64,000 nucleotides of DNA. Origin: Citreicella sp. C3M06 (GTDB taxonomy: Bacteria; Pseudomonadota; Alphaproteobacteria; Rhodobacterales; Rhodobacteraceae). The first letter of the stretch is position 1. Every line of letters starts with the position of its first letter. The DNA lies in the NCBI RefSeq assembly GCF_018860705.1, contig NZ_JAHKQA010000073.1, forward strand, positions 90,383 through 154,382, read 5' to 3'. The position numbers and the translations under genes were made by a program. Positions 17,617 through 28,550 of this stretch are shown here, piece after piece. The notes under the pieces are model-generated. The model did not search any database. It saw only the letters and a list, made by a program, of their open reading frames with translations, and was not told where the DNA came from.

Positions 17617-19797
17617 ATGACCACCGCCATGCGCCCGCCGGTCTCGGCCTGCCCTGCCTGCTCTGCCGCCCCTGCCGCCACCACGCTGGCCGAGGTTGCA
17701 ACAAAGGCCCGCGTGGTGCTGTCACTGCCCACCATCCATTGCGCCAACTGCATGCGCGGCGTCGAAGAGGCGCTGACGGCGCATCCCGGTGTGCGCTCTG
17801 CCCGCGTCAACCTGACCCTGAAACGCGTTGCCATCGACGCCGACGCCGGGCTGAGCGCCGAAGAGCTGATCCCGGTGGTCACCGCCGCGGGCTATGAGGC
17901 GCATGAACTGGATGCCAGTGCCCTGTTCGCCACGCAGACCGACAAGGCCGGGCGCGATTTGCTGATGCGGTTGGCGGTGGCGGGCTTTGCCATGATGAAT
18001 GTCATGCTGCTGTCGGTCTCGGTCTGGTCCGGTGCGGACGGGCCGACGCGCGACATGTTCCACTGGATTTCGGCGGCGATCACGCTGCCGACCATCGCCT
18101 TTTCCGGGCAGGTATTCTTTCGCAGCGCCTGGGGCGCGCTGAAGGCCGGGCGGCTGAACATGGACGTGCCGATCTCGCTGGCGATCCTGCTGGCGGTGGT
18201 GACATCGCTCTGGGAAACCTCGCTGTCGGGCGAACACGCCTATTTCGACGCGGCGATCGCGCTGACCTTCTTTCTGCTGACCGGGCGTTACCTTGACCAT
18301 CGCACCCGCTCGATCGCCCGCTCTGCCGCCGAAGAGCTGGCCGCGCTCGAGGTGCCGCGCGCGTGGCGGCTGACGGCGGATGGCGAAGAACAGGTTTCCG
18401 TCGCCGATCTGGCGGTGGGCGATCTGCTGCGGGTGCGCCCCGGCGGACGGATGCCGGTGGACGGAGAGATCACCGAAGGCCAGTCCGAACTGGACCGATC
18501 CCTGCTGACCGGCGAGACGCTGCCGGTGTTTGCCGCGCCCGGCACGCAGGTCAGCGCCGGCGAGGTCAATCTGACCGGCCCGCTGGTGGTGTGTGCTACA
18601 GCGGTCGGGCGGGAAACCTCGCTGCACCGCATGGCGGATCTGGTCGCGGTGGCGGAATCGGGGCGGGCCAATTACACGCCGCTCGCCGACAAGGCGGCAA
18701 AGCTCTATGCGCCGGGGGTGCATATCCTGTCCGCGCTGGCCTTTGTCGGCTGGTTGCTCTGGGCGCAGGACTTCCGCGTGGCGCTGAACATCGCGGCGGC
18801 GGTTCTCATCATCACCTGCCCCTGCGCGCTGGGTCTCGCGGTGCCTGCGGTGACCACGGCCGCGTCGGGGCGGCTGTTCAGGCAGGGCCTGCTGATCAAG
18901 GACGGCACCGCGCTGGAACGGCTGGCCGAGGTCGATACGGTGATCTTTGACAAGACCGGCACGCTGACTACGGGAACACCCGAGGCGACCAATCTGGGCG
19001 ATTTCTCTGCGCGCGATCTGCAGATCGCGCTGGCGCTGGCCGAAGGGTCCTCGCACCCCTTGTCGCTGTCGTTGAATGCCGCGCTGCGAGCGCAGGGCGT
19101 CACGCCCGCAGCACTGAGTGATCTGTGCGAAGTGCCGGGCCATGGCACGCAAGGCATGTGGCAGGGGCAGAGGGTACGGCTGGGCCGCTCGTCCTGGGTT
19201 GGTGGGGGGCAATCGGCGCTGACTTCGGCATGGCTGCGGGTTGGCGACGGGCCGGCGCAGCTGTTCACCTTTGCCGACACGCTGCGCGACGGGGCCGAAA
19301 CGGCAATCCGCGAGCTGATCGCCAGCGGCAAGCAGGTGATCCTGTTGTCGGGCGACACGGCGGCGGCGGTCGAAGCGATGGCCCTGCGCCTTGCCATCCC
19401 GCAATGGAGCGGCGAGGCCCTGCCGCAGGACAAGGCCGCACGGGTCAAGGCCCTGTCGGACGCGGGCGCGAAGGTGCTGATGGTCGGGGATGGGCTGAAC
19501 GATACGGCGGCGCTGGCCTCGGCGCATGTGTCGATCTCGCCCGCCTCGGCGCTGGATGCGGCGCGGGTCGCATCGGACATCGTGCTGCTTGGCACCACGC
19601 TGGCCCCGATCCCGGAGGCGCTGGCCACCGCAACCCGCGCCACCCGGCGCATCCGACAGAATTTCGCCATCGCCACATGGTACAATCTCATCGCCGTGCC
19701 TTTGGCGATCGCGGGATTGTGCTCGCCCCTGATCGCGGCCTTGGCGATGTCGGCCTCGTCGATTACCGTGTCGCTGAACGCGCTGAGACTGAAGTAA
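17617..19797 (+). CDS. ccoI: Copper-exporting P1B-type ATPase CcoI/FixI
   Basis: A 726-residue P-type ATPase. It carries an N-terminal heavy-metal domain with IHCANCM (near residue 45), preceded by an extra CPACSAAP segment, then eight membrane spans. The intramembrane metal site is CPC (TCPCALGLAVP, near 398), the phosphorylation loop is DKTGTLT (near 445), and the hinge is GDGLNDTAAL (near 624). CcoI moves copper across the inner membrane for insertion into cbb3 oxidase, at low rate and high affinity unlike CopA. It follows ccoH by 6 bases. Confidence 0.96.
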   Translation: MTTAMRPPVSACPACSAAPAATTLAEVATKARVVLSLPTIHCANCMRGVEEALTAHPGVRSARVNLTLKRVAIDADAGLSAEELIPVVTAAGYEAHELDASALFATQTDKAGRDLLMRLAVAGFAMMNVMLLSVSVWSGADGPTRDMFHWISAAITLPTIAFSGQVFFRSAWGALKAGRLNMDVPISLAILLAVVTSLWETSLSGEHAYFDAAIALTFFLLTGRYLDHRTRSIARSAAEELAALEVPRAWRLTADGEEQVSVADLAVGDLLRVRPGGRMPVDGEITEGQSELDRSLLTGETLPVFAAPGTQVSAGEVNLTGPLVVCATAVGRETSLHRMADLVAVAESGRANYTPLADKAAKLYAPGVHILSALAFVGWLLWAQDFRVALNIAAAVLIITCPCALGLAVPAVTTAASGRLFRQGLLIKDGTALERLAEVDTVIFDKTGTLTTGTPEATNLGDFSARDLQIALALAEGSSHPLSLSLNAALRAQGVTPAALSDLCEVPGHGTQGMWQGQRVRLGRSSWVGGGQSALTSAWLRVGDGPAQLFTFADTLRDGAETAIRELIASGKQVILLSGDTAAAVEAMALRLAIPQWSGEALPQDKAARVKALSDAGAKVLMVGDGLNDTAALASAHVSISPASALDAARVASDIVLLGTTLAPIPEALATATRATRRIRQNFAIATWYNLIAVPLAIAGLCSPLIAALAMSASSITVSLNALRLK

Positions 19798-19814
19798 CCC
19801 CGGAAGGACCGGTC

Positions 19815-19976
19815 ATGACCATCCTGCTGTATCTCATCCCGATTTCGCTGTTTCTGGGCGGCGCAGGGCTGGTGTTCTTTGTCATCACCGTGCGCACCCG
19901 GCAATATGACGACCCCGAGGGCAACGCCGCGCGTATCCTGTCGGGCCAGTATGATGACGCGCCCAAGCAGGACTGA
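19815..19976 (+). CDS. ccoS: Cytochrome cbb3 assembly protein CcoS/FixS
   Basis: A 53-residue single-span membrane protein (MTILLYLIPISLFLGGAGLV start, span about residues 3-26) with the family tail TVRTRQYDDPEGNAARIL. CcoS is required for insertion of the haem b and copper cofactors into CcoN. The ATG at 19815 follows GGAAGGACCGGTC and lies 17 bases after ccoI. It closes the ccoGHIS operon and is followed by a copy of the dispersed GC-rich repeat. Confidence 0.95.
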   Translation: MTILLYLIPISLFLGGAGLVFFVITVRTRQYDDPEGNAARILSGQYDDAPKQD

Positions 19977-20026
19977 TCCTCGCGCGCTGCGGTCTGACTG
20001 AGGAGCTGGCGGTTCGCGCGGCGGAT

Positions 20027-20088
20027 GGCCCGGAGGGGGCGCTGCCCCCGCCCTTCGGGCCCCCCGGAGTTTACTTGGCAAGATGAAG
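20027..20088. repeat. Dispersed two-part repeat, copy A
   Basis: This copy has a hairpin part (GGGGGCGCTGCCCCC, 20034-20048) followed by a tail part ending CGGAGTTTACTTGGCAAG plus ATGAAG (20065-20088). It lies between the convergent ccoS and GMC oxidoreductase genes. Four related loci occur in the window, at 28551, 31282, 44903 and 55085. Confidence 0.7.
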
Positions 20089-20154
20089 ACGCGGCGCGGC
20101 GCCCGGTTTTTCTTGGACTGGAGACGTCTGGCATCGCAGCCTTGTGCCCGTTTG

Positions 20155-21735
20155 TCAGGCGCGCAGGATCATGTCGGCGGCCTTTTCGGCAATCATGATC
20201 GTCGGGGAATTGGTGTTGCCGCTGACGATGCGCGGCATGATCGACGCATCGACAACCCGCAGCCCTTCGATGCCGTTGACGCGGCATTTTGCGTCCAGCG
20301 GGGCGGCGGAGTCGCTCCCCATGCGGACCGTGCCGACCGGGTGGAAGATGGTGGTACCAATATCTGCAGCGGCGCGGGCGAGGTCTTCGTCGCTCTGGTA
20401 GGCTGGGCCCGGCTTGATCTCTTCAGGGGTGTATTTCGACATCGCGCCTTGCGCCATGACGCGGCGCGAGAGCTTGATGCTGTCGATGGCGGTGCGGCGG
20501 TCGGCGTCTGTCGAGAGGTAATTGGGTGCGATCACCGGGGCCATGCGGGGATCGCTGGAGGCGATGCGGATGCTGCCGCGGCTTTCAGGGCGCAGGTTGC
20601 AGACGCTGGCGGTGATGGCCGGGTAGCTGTGCAGCGGCGAGCCGAAGGCGTCGAGCGAGAGCGGCTGCACGTGAAATTCCACGTCGGCGGTGGCGAGCCC
20701 TTCGCGGGATTTTGCGAAGGCGCCGAGCTGCGAGGGCGCCATCGACATCGGGCCGGAGCGCCGCGCCACGTATTCCAGCCCGATTGCCAGTTTGCCCATC
20801 AGCGAATTGGCCAGCTGGTTGAGCGTTCTCGCCCCGCTCAGCCGCCATGCGCAGCGCAGTTGCAGGTGGTCCTGCAGGTTTTCGCCAACGCCGGGGGCTT
20901 CATGCATGACCTCGATGCCGTGCTCGCGCAGCAGCGCGCCGGGACCGATGCCCGACAATTGCAGGATCTGCGGCGAGTTCACCGCGCCCGCCGACAGGAT
21001 CACGTCGTTGCCGCAGCGAGCCTCATGCGTGGTGCCGCCCTGCTCGTAGCGCACGCCCACGACCTTGCGGCCCTCGAAGATCAGGCCCAACACATGGGCG
21101 CCGGTTTCAACGCGCAGGGTGTCGGCCTTGCTGGTGCGCAGAAACGCCTTGGCGGTGTTCATCCGCCAACCGCCGCGCTGGTTGACCCGAAAATAGCTGA
21201 CGCCTTCGTTGTCGCCTGTGTTGAAGTCGGAGACCTTGGGGATACCGGCCTGCGTGGCGGCCTCCATCCAATCGTCGAGCACCGGCCAGTGCAGGCGCTG
21301 GTTTTCCACCCGCCACTCGCCGCCCGCGCCGTGAAATTCGCTTTGCCCTTCGACGAAATCCTCGGATTTGCGGAAATACGGCAGCACGTCGTCCCAGCCC
21401 CAGCCTGTCAGTCCCATCTGCCGCCAGCCGTCATAATCCGCCGCCTGCCCCCGCACATAGAGCATACCGTTGATCGAGCTGCTCCCTCCCAGCACCTTGC
21501 CGCGCGGATAGATCAGCGCCCGCCCGTTCAGCCCCGGATCGGGCGCGGTGCGGTAGCACCAGTCGGTGCGCGGATTGTCGATGCAGTAAAGATACCCCAT
21601 CGGAATGTGGATCCAGTGGTAGCTGTCGCGCCCGCCCGCCTCGAGCAGCAGCACCCGGCGGCCCGCCTCGGACAGCCGATTGGCCAGAACGCAACCCGCA
21701 CTGCCCGCGCCGATGATGACGTGGTCCCAAGACAT
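20155..21735 (-). CDS. GMC-family FAD oxidoreductase (choline dehydrogenase-like)
   Basis: The 526-residue flavoenzyme begins with the ADP-binding motif VIIGAGSAGCVLANRLSE. It contains both GMC signatures (GKVLGGSSSINGMLYVRG near residue 80; GAVNSPQILQLSGIGP near 255) and the active-site pair H465 (FHPVGTVRMG) and N507/N509 (VSGNTNSP). Such enzymes oxidise primary alcohols; choline dehydrogenase (BetA) is the nearest well-known relative. There is no betaine aldehyde dehydrogenase or betI nearby, so the substrate is left open. The ATG at 21735 follows a GGGGGAGGGG stretch. Confidence 0.88.
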   Translation of the reverse strand: MSWDHVIIGAGSAGCVLANRLSEAGRRVLLLEAGGRDSYHWIHIPMGYLYCIDNPRTDWCYRTAPDPGLNGRALIYPRGKVLGGSSSINGMLYVRGQAADYDGWRQMGLTGWGWDDVLPYFRKSEDFVEGQSEFHGAGGEWRVENQRLHWPVLDDWMEAATQAGIPKVSDFNTGDNEGVSYFRVNQRGGWRMNTAKAFLRTSKADTLRVETGAHVLGLIFEGRKVVGVRYEQGGTTHEARCGNDVILSAGAVNSPQILQLSGIGPGALLREHGIEVMHEAPGVGENLQDHLQLRCAWRLSGARTLNQLANSLMGKLAIGLEYVARRSGPMSMAPSQLGAFAKSREGLATADVEFHVQPLSLDAFGSPLHSYPAITASVCNLRPESRGSIRIASSDPRMAPVIAPNYLSTDADRRTAIDSIKLSRRVMAQGAMSKYTPEEIKPGPAYQSDEDLARAAADIGTTIFHPVGTVRMGSDSAAPLDAKCRVNGIEGLRVVDASIMPRIVSGNTNSPTIMIAEKAADMILRA

Positions 21736-21805
21736 TGGCGCCCCTCCCCCTTAAATGTCGGACAATTCTTAGGTCAGGCAATCAAGGGACGCAACCTTGG
21801 CGCGC

Positions 21806-22264
21806 TCAGACCGGCAGGGCAGTGGTCTTGAACACGGTCTTGAGCGCAAAGCTCGATTGCATCTGTGCCACCCCCGGCAGGCGCGTCAGGTGCTGGCGGT
21901 GGATGCGGGCGAAATCCTCGGTATCCTCGGCGACGACCTTGAGGATGTAATCCGCCGACCCCGCCATCAGGTGACATTCCAGCACATCGGGAATGCGCGC
22001 CACCGCCTTTTCGAAGGCGTCGAGCACCTCGTCCGCCTGCGCGCTGAGGGTGATTTCCACGAACACCGTGGTCGGCACGTTCATCTTCCGCGCGTTCAGC
22101 AGGGCGACATAATCGCGGATGAAGCCATCGCTTTCCAGCCGCTGCACGCGGCGGTGGCAGGCCGAGGCCGACAGGTTGACCTGCTCGGACAGATCGGCGT
22201 TCGAGATCCGCCCCTGTTTTTGCAGCACCCGCAGGATGCGGCGGTCGATGTCATCAAGCTCCAT
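21806..22264 (-). CDS. Lrp/AsnC-family regulator, probable alanine dehydrogenase activator
   Basis: A 152-residue protein with an N-terminal helix-turn-helix (LDDIDRRILRVLQKQGRISNADLSEQVNLSASACHRRVQRLE) and a C-terminal RAM/AsnC ligand domain containing CHLMAGSADYILKVVAED. It is divergent from ald with 129 bases between start codons. This arrangement is typical of AldR/BkdR-like Lrp proteins that activate alanine dehydrogenase in response to L-alanine. The open frame continues upstream through the antisense of ald; the ATG at 22264 is chosen because MELDDIDRRIL is the normal family start. Confidence 0.92.
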   Translation of the reverse strand: MELDDIDRRILRVLQKQGRISNADLSEQVNLSASACHRRVQRLESDGFIRDYVALLNARKMNVPTTVFVEITLSAQADEVLDAFEKAVARIPDVLECHLMAGSADYILKVVAEDTEDFARIHRQHLTRLPGVAQMQSSFALKTVFKTTALPV

Positions 22265-22393
22265 GGCGGATTCTTTCGTCGGATGCGAATTTTTTCGAAG
22301 GCCCTGCGAAGAACCTGTTGCGCTACGCATCAAATCCGCGCGGAAATTGCAAGCCAAGGCGCGCAAGATGACGGGGGAAGAGGAGGATTTATC

Positions 22394-23506
22394 ATGAAGA
22401 TCGGATGTCCGAAGGAAATCAAGCCGCAGGAATACCGGGTCGGGCTGACGCCTTATGCGGTGCGCGACGCGGTGACGGCGGGCCATGAGGTGCTGATCGA
22501 GGCCGGCGCGGGCGATGGCGCGGGCTTTGCCGATGCCGATTACACCGCACAAGGCGCGCAGATCGTCGACACCGCGGCAGAGCTGTTCGCCGACGCCGAG
22601 ATGATCGTCAAGGTCAAGGAGCCGCAAGCCGGTGAGCGCGCCATGCTGCGCGAGGGCCAGCTGCTGTTCACCTATCTGCATCTTGCGCCCGATCCGGCGC
22701 AGACCGACGATCTGCTGGCCTCGGGCGCGACCTGCATCGCCTACGAGACGGTGACGGCGCCGGGCGGCGGGCTGCCGCTGCTGGCGCCGATGTCCGAGGT
22801 GGCGGGCCGCCTTGCGCCGCAGATGGGGGCATGGGCCTTGCAAAAGGCCAATGGCGGGCGCGGCGTCCTGATGGGCGGTGTTCCGGGCGTCGGCCCGGCC
22901 AAGGTGCTGGTGCTGGGCGGCGGCGTGGTCGGCACCCATGCGGCGCGGATCGCTGGCGGCATGGGAGCCGATGTCACGGTTCTGGACCGGTCCCTGCCCC
23001 GGCTGCGCTATCTCGATGACGTGTTCTCCGGCAGCTTCCGCAATCGCTATTCCACTGCCGGTGCGCTGGCTGAATTGCTGTGCGAGGCGGATATGGTGAT
23101 CGGCGCTGTGCTGATCCCCGGTGCCGCCGCGCCCAAGCTGATCAGCCGCGCAATGTTGGCCGACATGAAGCCGGGGTCCGTACTGGTCGACGTGGCCATT
23201 GATCAGGGCGGCTGTTTCGAAACCTCGAAGGCGACCACCCATGACGATCCGGTCTACGAGGTGGACGGCATCCGGCATTACTGCGTCGCCAACATGCCCG
23301 GCGCGGTGCCGCGCACCTCGACGATTGCCTTGGGCAACGCGACGCTGCCCTTTGTGCTGGCGCTGGCGGGCAAGGGCTGGCGGCAGGCCTGCAAGGATGA
23401 TCCGCATCTGGCCGAAGGTCTGAACGTGCACGCGGGCAAGCTGACCAACCTTGCCGTGGGCGCGGCGCTGGGGCGCGATGCCGTGACGCCCGCCTCGGTT
23501 CTATGA
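22394..23506 (+). CDS. ald: Alanine dehydrogenase
   Basis: A 370-residue NAD-dependent enzyme interconverting L-alanine with pyruvate and ammonium. The N terminus MKIGCPKEIKPQEYRVGLTP, the catalytic region with KVKEPQ (Lys near residue 75) and HLAP (His near 96), and the Rossmann motif VLVLGGGVVGTHAARIAGGMG (about 171-190) are diagnostic. AGGAGG 8 bases upstream supports the ATG at 22394. Regulation is probably by the divergent Lrp-type protein. A strong bidirectional terminator follows. Confidence 0.97.
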   Translation: MKIGCPKEIKPQEYRVGLTPYAVRDAVTAGHEVLIEAGAGDGAGFADADYTAQGAQIVDTAAELFADAEMIVKVKEPQAGERAMLREGQLLFTYLHLAPDPAQTDDLLASGATCIAYETVTAPGGGLPLLAPMSEVAGRLAPQMGAWALQKANGGRGVLMGGVPGVGPAKVLVLGGGVVGTHAARIAGGMGADVTVLDRSLPRLRYLDDVFSGSFRNRYSTAGALAELLCEADMVIGAVLIPGAAAPKLISRAMLADMKPGSVLVDVAIDQGGCFETSKATTHDDPVYEVDGIRHYCVANMPGAVPRTSTIALGNATLPFVLALAGKGWRQACKDDPHLAEGLNVHAGKLTNLAVGAALGRDAVTPASVL

Positions 23507-23520
23507 GTTTGCAGCCATGA

Positions 23521-23557
23521 AAAAGGCCCCTCCCCGCAGCGGGGGAGGGGCCTTTTT
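23521..23557. terminator. Bidirectional terminator between ald and ftsK
   Basis: The arms GGCCCCTCCCC (23525-23535) and GGGGAGGGGCC (23542-23552) pair perfectly around a short loop. AAAA flanks the left side and TTTTT the right side, so it can end both the ald (+) and ftsK (-) transcripts. Confidence 0.92.
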
Positions 23558-23572
23558 CCTTGTGATCACAGA

Positions 23573-26500
23573 TCAGGCCTGTTCGGGCACCAGAATTTCG
23601 CGCTTGCCGACGTGGTTGGCGGGCGAGACCACCTGTTCGTCTTCCATCTGCTCGACCAGACGCGCGGCCTTGTTGTAACCGATGCCCAGCTTGCGCTGGA
23701 TGTAGGAGGTCGAGCACTTGCGGTCCTTGATGACGATCGCCACCGCCTGATCGTACAGCGCATCCTCGCCGCCGGTGTTGCCGCCGGTGTTCAGCCCCAG
23801 CACCGCGTCGATGTTGTCGGCCTTTTCGTCATCCGGGCCCTGCACCACGCCGCCGACATATTCCGGCGGACCGAAGGCCTTGAGATGGTTGACCACCTCT
23901 TCGACCTCTTCATCCGATACGAACGGGCCGTGGCAGCGGGTGATCTTGGCGCCGCCCGCCATGTACAGCATGTCGCCCATGCCAAGCAGCTGCTCGGCGC
24001 CCATCTCGCCCAGAATGGTGCGGCTGTCGATCTTGGACGTGACCTGAAACGAGATCCGGGTCGGGAAGTTCGCCTTGATCGTGCCGGTGATGACATCGAC
24101 CGAGGGGCGCTGCGTCGCCATGATGAGGTGAATGCCAGAGGCCCGCGCCATCTGCGCAAGGCGCTGGATGCAGGCTTCGATTTCCTTGCCCGCGACCATC
24201 ATCAGGTCGGCCATCTCGTCGACGATGACGACGATATAGGGCATTTTCTTGGGCTCGATCTCCTCGGTCTCGAACACCGGCTCGCCGGTCTCGTCGTCAA
24301 AGCCGGTCTGAACGGTGCGGCTGAACATCTCGCCCTTTTTCAGCGCTTCAGCGACGCGGCCATTGTAACCATCGATGTTGCGCACGCCCATCTTGGACAT
24401 CTTGCGGTAGCGGTCTTCCATCTCGCCCACGACCCATTTCAGCGCAACGACCGCCTTTTTCGGGTCGGTCACAACCGGCGAGAGCAGGTGCGGAATGCCG
24501 TCATAGACCGACAGTTCCAGCATCTTGGGGTCGATCATCACAAGGCGCAGATCGTCCGGCGTCAGCTTGTAGAGCAGCGACAGGATCATGGTGTTGATCG
24601 CGACGGATTTACCCGAACCGGTGGTGCCCGCGATCAGCAGGTGGGGCATCTTGGCAAGGTTCGCGACCATGGCGTCGCCGCCGATGTCCTTGCCCAGCGC
24701 CAGCGGCAGCTTCTGGTTGCCATCGCCGTAATCGCGGCTCGACAGGATCTCGCGGAAAGACACCATCTCGCGGTTTTCATTGGGCAGTTCGATGCCGATG
24801 ACGCTGCGCCCCGGAACCGTCGACACGCGGGCCGACAGCGCCGACATGCTGCGCGCGATGTCATCGGACAGGCCGATCACCCGGCTGGCCTTGAGACCCG
24901 GCGCCGGTTCGAGCTCATACATGGTGACCACCGGGCCGGGGCGGACCGAGACGATCTCGCCCTTGACGCCATAATCGTCGAGCACCGTTTCCAGCATCCG
25001 GGCGTTTTCTTCCAACGCCTCGTCCGACAGGTGGTGACGCTCGATCGCATCGGGGCTGCCAAGCAGGCTGAGCGGCGGCAGCTCGTAGCCGCTGTCCTGA
25101 TCCTTCGGGCCAAGCGCGGATTGCGATTCCGCCTGAGCGCGTCTGGACGGCTGGATCGGCTTGCGGATGTCGGGCTGCACGAGCTTTTTGGGCTCGGCAA
25201 CCGGCGTCGTCATGCGCTCGGAGGGTTCCACGCCACCGCGCAGGATGGGCGGCGGAGCGTAATCCTCGGGGTTGAAGCTGGCGTCATCCTCGTCCGTGTC
25301 GTCCCATGCGCGCGGGGTGTCGTCGTCGTTTTCGCGGAAGATATTGACGCCGGACCCGTCTTCGCCGGTCTCTGCGTCATCTTCGCCGTAATCGTCGAAA
25401 TCGCGCAGGTCGTCGTACTCATCCTGCGCCGCGGGCGCGGCGGTGTAGCGGGCGGGAACATGTTCGGTCGGGGTGAATTCATCGTAGCCCAGATCATCGG
25501 CAGGGCGCTGGCGGGCGCGCGGACGGGCGACAGGCGCGGCGGCAACCGGCGGCTCTTGGACCCACGGCTCGTCATAGACGTCGGCGAAATCATCCTCGGG
25601 CAGTTCGGTTTCCGGCAGGGGGCGGAAGGCTTCCGGCTCGGCGCGAGGTGCCGGCGGCACGGCGCGGGCGGCGGGAAGGTCAGGCGCCGGGGGGATCGCC
25701 GCCGGAGCGCGCGGCACGGCGGCCCGCACGGTGGCGGGCGCGGCCATCATCGCGGCGGACCGCTTGGGCGCTGTCACCGGCGGTTCGGGCGGCAGTGTCG
25801 GCGGGGTGTGGGCGGCGGTGATCGGCGGCTCGCGGCGCAGCTTCGGGCCGGTCTGGATGATCAGCGGCGCCGGGCGTACGCCGCGCCCCTTGGTCAGCGG
25901 CTTGCTGGGGTCGGCGACAAAGCTTGGCGCGGGGCGCGGGCCGTTGCGGCGATTGCGGATCACATCGGCGATCTTGCTGCGGATGCGCTCGTCGCCCATG
26001 TCGAATTCTTCCTCGCCCCAGGCTTCGGTGTCGAAATCATCCTGAGGATCGGGTTCGGGGCTAGGTTCGATATGCTTGATGACGCGGGCCAGCAGGCCGG
26101 GCTTTTTCGGCTCGGGCAGATCCTGCCACGGGGCGGGATCCTGCGCGTCGATCACCGGCGGCTCGTCAAGCTCTGGCTGCGGCGCCGGGGCTGCACGGCG
26201 GGGCGCAACAAGCGTCGGCTGCGGCGCGGGCGCCTGTGCAGACATGGGCTGAGGCACGGGCTGGGGCGCAGCTTGCGGCATTGGCCGACGCGGCGCGGCT
26301 TCGGGATGGCCGACACCGGCAGGCTCGGCAGCAACGCGGTGCACGCGGGTCTGCGCCGCTGGGGCGGCGGGCACAGCGCGCGGCGGCGCCGGGATGGCTT
26401 CCTGCGCGGCGGCCCATGCGGCAGCCTCGGCCTCTTCGGCGCGGCGGCGATCACGGCGATCGGCCTGCGCCGCCTGCAACTGGCGCGCGGCGGCGAGCGA

Positions 26501-27154
26501 GGCACCGGCCCCGCGCCCCAGCAGCTGCAGCACCGAGGCATAGGCCATGACCATGCCCAGCAAGAGAAAGCGCGCGATGGCCTTCAGCTCTTCGCGGGTG
26601 AAGCCAAGCACAAAGGCCCCCAGCGCCAGCAGCCCCACGGCCAGCACGATCATCACCAGCTTGAGACCCAGCCCTGCGTCGATCGGCAACACGCCCAGAA
26701 CGGTGCCCATCATCATGTCGCCGAACAGCCCGCCAAGGCCAAAGCTGTGGGTCCATTCCGGCCCCACGGTCTGACCGGCGGCATAGACGGCGGACAGCGC
26801 GATCCAGATCGGAGCAAAGACGATGCGCGAAAAAGCCCGGTCTTCACCGGCATGAAGGGCGAGGCGCACTCCCCAGACCAGCAGAACCAGCGCAAGCCCC
26901 CACGCGCCCTGCCCGACGATCATGAACAGCGGCGCCGCGATGGAGGCACCGATCCGGCCCATCCAGTTCTGCACTGGCGCATCGGTGGCCGACAGCCAGC
27001 TCGGGTCTTCCGGCGTGTAGCTGCCGATGGTCGCGGCGGCCATCAGCCCGAGGATCACCAGGCCAAGGCCCGCCAGTTCCTTGCCCCGCCGCTCGATCGC
27101 GGCCTGCATGTTCCTGTCGAAGAGGGGGTCCCTCCCCCGTGCCTGATATGCCAT
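23573..27154 (-). CDS. ftsK: DNA translocase FtsK
   Basis: A 1193-residue division protein. It has four to five N-terminal membrane spans (about residues 25-180), a very long Pro/Ala- and acid-rich linker (about 190-720), a RecA-type motor with Walker [11 protein letters not shown] and Walker [12 protein letters not shown] (about 740-1090), and a C-terminal gamma winged helix (about 1125-1190) that reads KOPS. It pumps chromosome dimers and terminus DNA through the septum. The ATG at 27154 ([13 protein letters not shown], preceded by GAGGCAAGCG) is chosen. A start at 27187 would overlap the upstream aminotransferase by 11 bases and has no good ribosome site. Confidence 0.96.
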   Translation of the reverse strand: MAYQARGRDPLFDRNMQAAIERRGKELAGLGLVILGLMAAATIGSYTPEDPSWLSATDAPVQNWMGRIGASIAAPLFMIVGQGAWGLALVLLVWGVRLALHAGEDRAFSRIVFAPIWIALSAVYAAGQTVGPEWTHSFGLGGLFGDMMMGTVLGVLPIDAGLGLKLVMIVLAVGLLALGAFVLGFTREELKAIARFLLLGMVMAYASVLQLLGRGAGASLAAARQLQAAQADRRDRRRAEEAEAAAWAAAQEAIPAPPRAVPAAPAAQTRVHRVAAEPAGVGHPEAAPRRPMPQAAPQPVPQPMSAQAPAPQPTLVAPRRAAPAPQPELDEPPVIDAQDPAPWQDLPEPKKPGLLARVIKHIEPSPEPDPQDDFDTEAWGEEEFDMGDERIRSKIADVIRNRRNGPRPAPSFVADPSKPLTKGRGVRPAPLIIQTGPKLRREPPITAAHTPPTLPPEPPVTAPKRSAAMMAAPATVRAAVPRAPAAIPPAPDLPAARAVPPAPRAEPEAFRPLPETELPEDDFADVYDEPWVQEPPVAAAPVARPRARQRPADDLGYDEFTPTEHVPARYTAAPAAQDEYDDLRDFDDYGEDDAETGEDGSGVNIFRENDDDTPRAWDDTDEDDASFNPEDYAPPPILRGGVEPSERMTTPVAEPKKLVQPDIRKPIQPSRRAQAESQSALGPKDQDSGYELPPLSLLGSPDAIERHHLSDEALEENARMLETVLDDYGVKGEIVSVRPGPVVTMYELEPAPGLKASRVIGLSDDIARSMSALSARVSTVPGRSVIGIELPNENREMVSFREILSSRDYGDGNQKLPLALGKDIGGDAMVANLAKMPHLLIAGTTGSGKSVAINTMILSLLYKLTPDDLRLVMIDPKMLELSVYDGIPHLLSPVVTDPKKAVVALKWVVGEMEDRYRKMSKMGVRNIDGYNGRVAEALKKGEMFSRTVQTGFDDETGEPVFETEEIEPKKMPYIVVIVDEMADLMMVAGKEIEACIQRLAQMARASGIHLIMATQRPSVDVITGTIKANFPTRISFQVTSKIDSRTILGEMGAEQLLGMGDMLYMAGGAKITRCHGPFVSDEEVEEVVNHLKAFGPPEYVGGVVQGPDDEKADNIDAVLGLNTGGNTGGEDALYDQAVAIVIKDRKCSTSYIQRKLGIGYNKAARLVEQMEDEQVVSPANHVGKREILVPEQA

Positions 27155-27176
27155 CGCTTGCCTCGTCGTTTTTTTC

Positions 27177-28355
27177 TTATGGGCCATAGAGACAGTCACG
27201 GATTGCCATGAGTCCCTTTTCGGTCTGTGCTTCGGGTGCCACGAGAGCCACCCTGATATATCCCTTCCCAGGGTTTCCTTGATCAGTATCACGTGACAGG
27301 TAGGCGCCGGGCAGAACCCGCACGCCAGTCTCTTGCCACAGTTTCAGCGTCGCCTGTTCGCCATCCTCCACCGGCAGCCACAAAAAGAACCCGGCCTGCG
27401 GCGGCGTGTATCCCGGCACATTGCCGAAGATGCGATCGGCCATATCGAACTTGCGCCGGTACAGCGCGCGGTTCTCGATGACGTGCTCTTCATCTGCCCA
27501 GACCTTTTCGCTGACCCGCTGGATCGGCAGCGGCAAAGGCGTGCCGGCATAGGCGCGCAGCAGGCGGATGCGTTTCATGGTTTCCGGCCCGCCCGCGACA
27601 AAACCCGAGCGCAGCCCCGGCAGGTTCGAGCGCTTGCTGAGCGAGTGAAAGATCACCACCCGCTCGGGATCGGCGCCCATCGCCTGCGCCACCTGCAACG
27701 CGCCGGGGGGCGGGGTGTCGCGGTAAAGCTCGGAGTAGCATTCATCGGCGAGGATCTGGAAATCATGCCGTTCGGCCAGCGCGATGAGGCGCTGCCAATA
27801 GGCTTCGTCCGCCACCGCGCCCTGCGGATTGGCCGGCGAACAGATGTAGCACAGCGCGGTGCGGTTCAGGATCTCGGCCGGCAGGCTTTCGTAATCCGGC
27901 AGATGGCCGGTTTCGCGGTTCGCGTTGACGAAGACCGGCTCCGCCGCCACCGACGCCGCCGAGATCGCGTAAACCTGATAGAACGGGTTGGGCATCAGCA
28001 CGGCGGGGCGCTGGCCGCCCTTGGTTTCCGGACACAGCGCCATGCCAGCGTTGTAGAGCCCCTCGCGGGTGCCGTTCAGCGGCATGACCTGCGCGGTGTC
28101 GAGCCGCACGCCATAGCGCCGGTCGATCCAGTCGGTGATCGCCGCTTGCAGTTCGGGCGTGCCGTCGTTGGGCGGATATTTCGCGAATTCAGCGACATGG
28201 GCGGCCAGCACATCGCCCACCCATGCCGGGAAGGCATGTTTGGGCTCGCCGATTGACATATGCGTAACATCGCCGCCCGGCGCGTGTGCGTCGAGAAGCG
28301 CCCGCAGGCGCGGAAACGCATAGGGCGGCAGGTTCGAAAACCGCTCTGGGAACAT
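27177..28355 (-). CDS. Class I PLP-dependent aminotransferase (DapC-like)
   Basis: With the ATG at 28355 the protein is 392 residues with the fold-type I aminotransferase layout: [19 protein letters not shown] (substrate carboxylate region), [10 protein letters not shown], and the PLP lysine in [17 protein letters not shown] (about residue 245). Close relatives are annotated N-succinyldiaminopimelate aminotransferase (DapC) in this family of bacteria. Sequence alone does not fix the substrate. It precedes ftsK on the same strand with 22 bases between, so ftsK may depend on its promoter. Confidence 0.88.
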   Translation of the reverse strand: MFPERFSNLPPYAFPRLRALLDAHAPGGDVTHMSIGEPKHAFPAWVGDVLAAHVAEFAKYPPNDGTPELQAAITDWIDRRYGVRLDTAQVMPLNGTREGLYNAGMALCPETKGGQRPAVLMPNPFYQVYAISAASVAAEPVFVNANRETGHLPDYESLPAEILNRTALCYICSPANPQGAVADEAYWQRLIALAERHDFQILADECYSELYRDTPPPGALQVAQAMGADPERVVIFHSLSKRSNLPGLRSGFVAGGPETMKRIRLLRAYAGTPLPLPIQRVSEKVWADEEHVIENRALYRRKFDMADRIFGNVPGYTPPQAGFFLWLPVEDGEQATLKLWQETGVRVLPGAYLSRDTDQGNPGKGYIRVALVAPEAQTEKGLMAIRDCLYGP

Positions 28356-28550
28356 TGGGCTCTGCCTCGGGCTGCCTGACGTACTGCTGTTATTCAGGGG
28401 GTCGTTTTCCGCCCCTCTTGCCCGGCACGATACGGGATGGGGGGGCGTTTCGTCCAGCACCATCAGGGGTTGGGTGGGGGATGTGGCGGGAAAGTCGCAG
28501 GGCCTTTGAAAAATGCCGCGCGCCGTCCCCGCCCCATGGTGTTGCCGGGA

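Noticed and set aside
22265..22393. A partial repeat GCGAATTTTTTCG in the Lrp/ald gap as an Lrp-type operator
   Set aside because: It is too short and imperfect to separate from chance; the divergent gene layout alone supports the regulatory link.
23612..27211. A very long open frame (about 1,200 codons) on the plus strand opposite ftsK
   Set aside because: It is the antisense shadow of a GC-rich gene. The protein is rich in Arg, His, Gly and Gln with no domain, while the minus strand encodes a clear FtsK.
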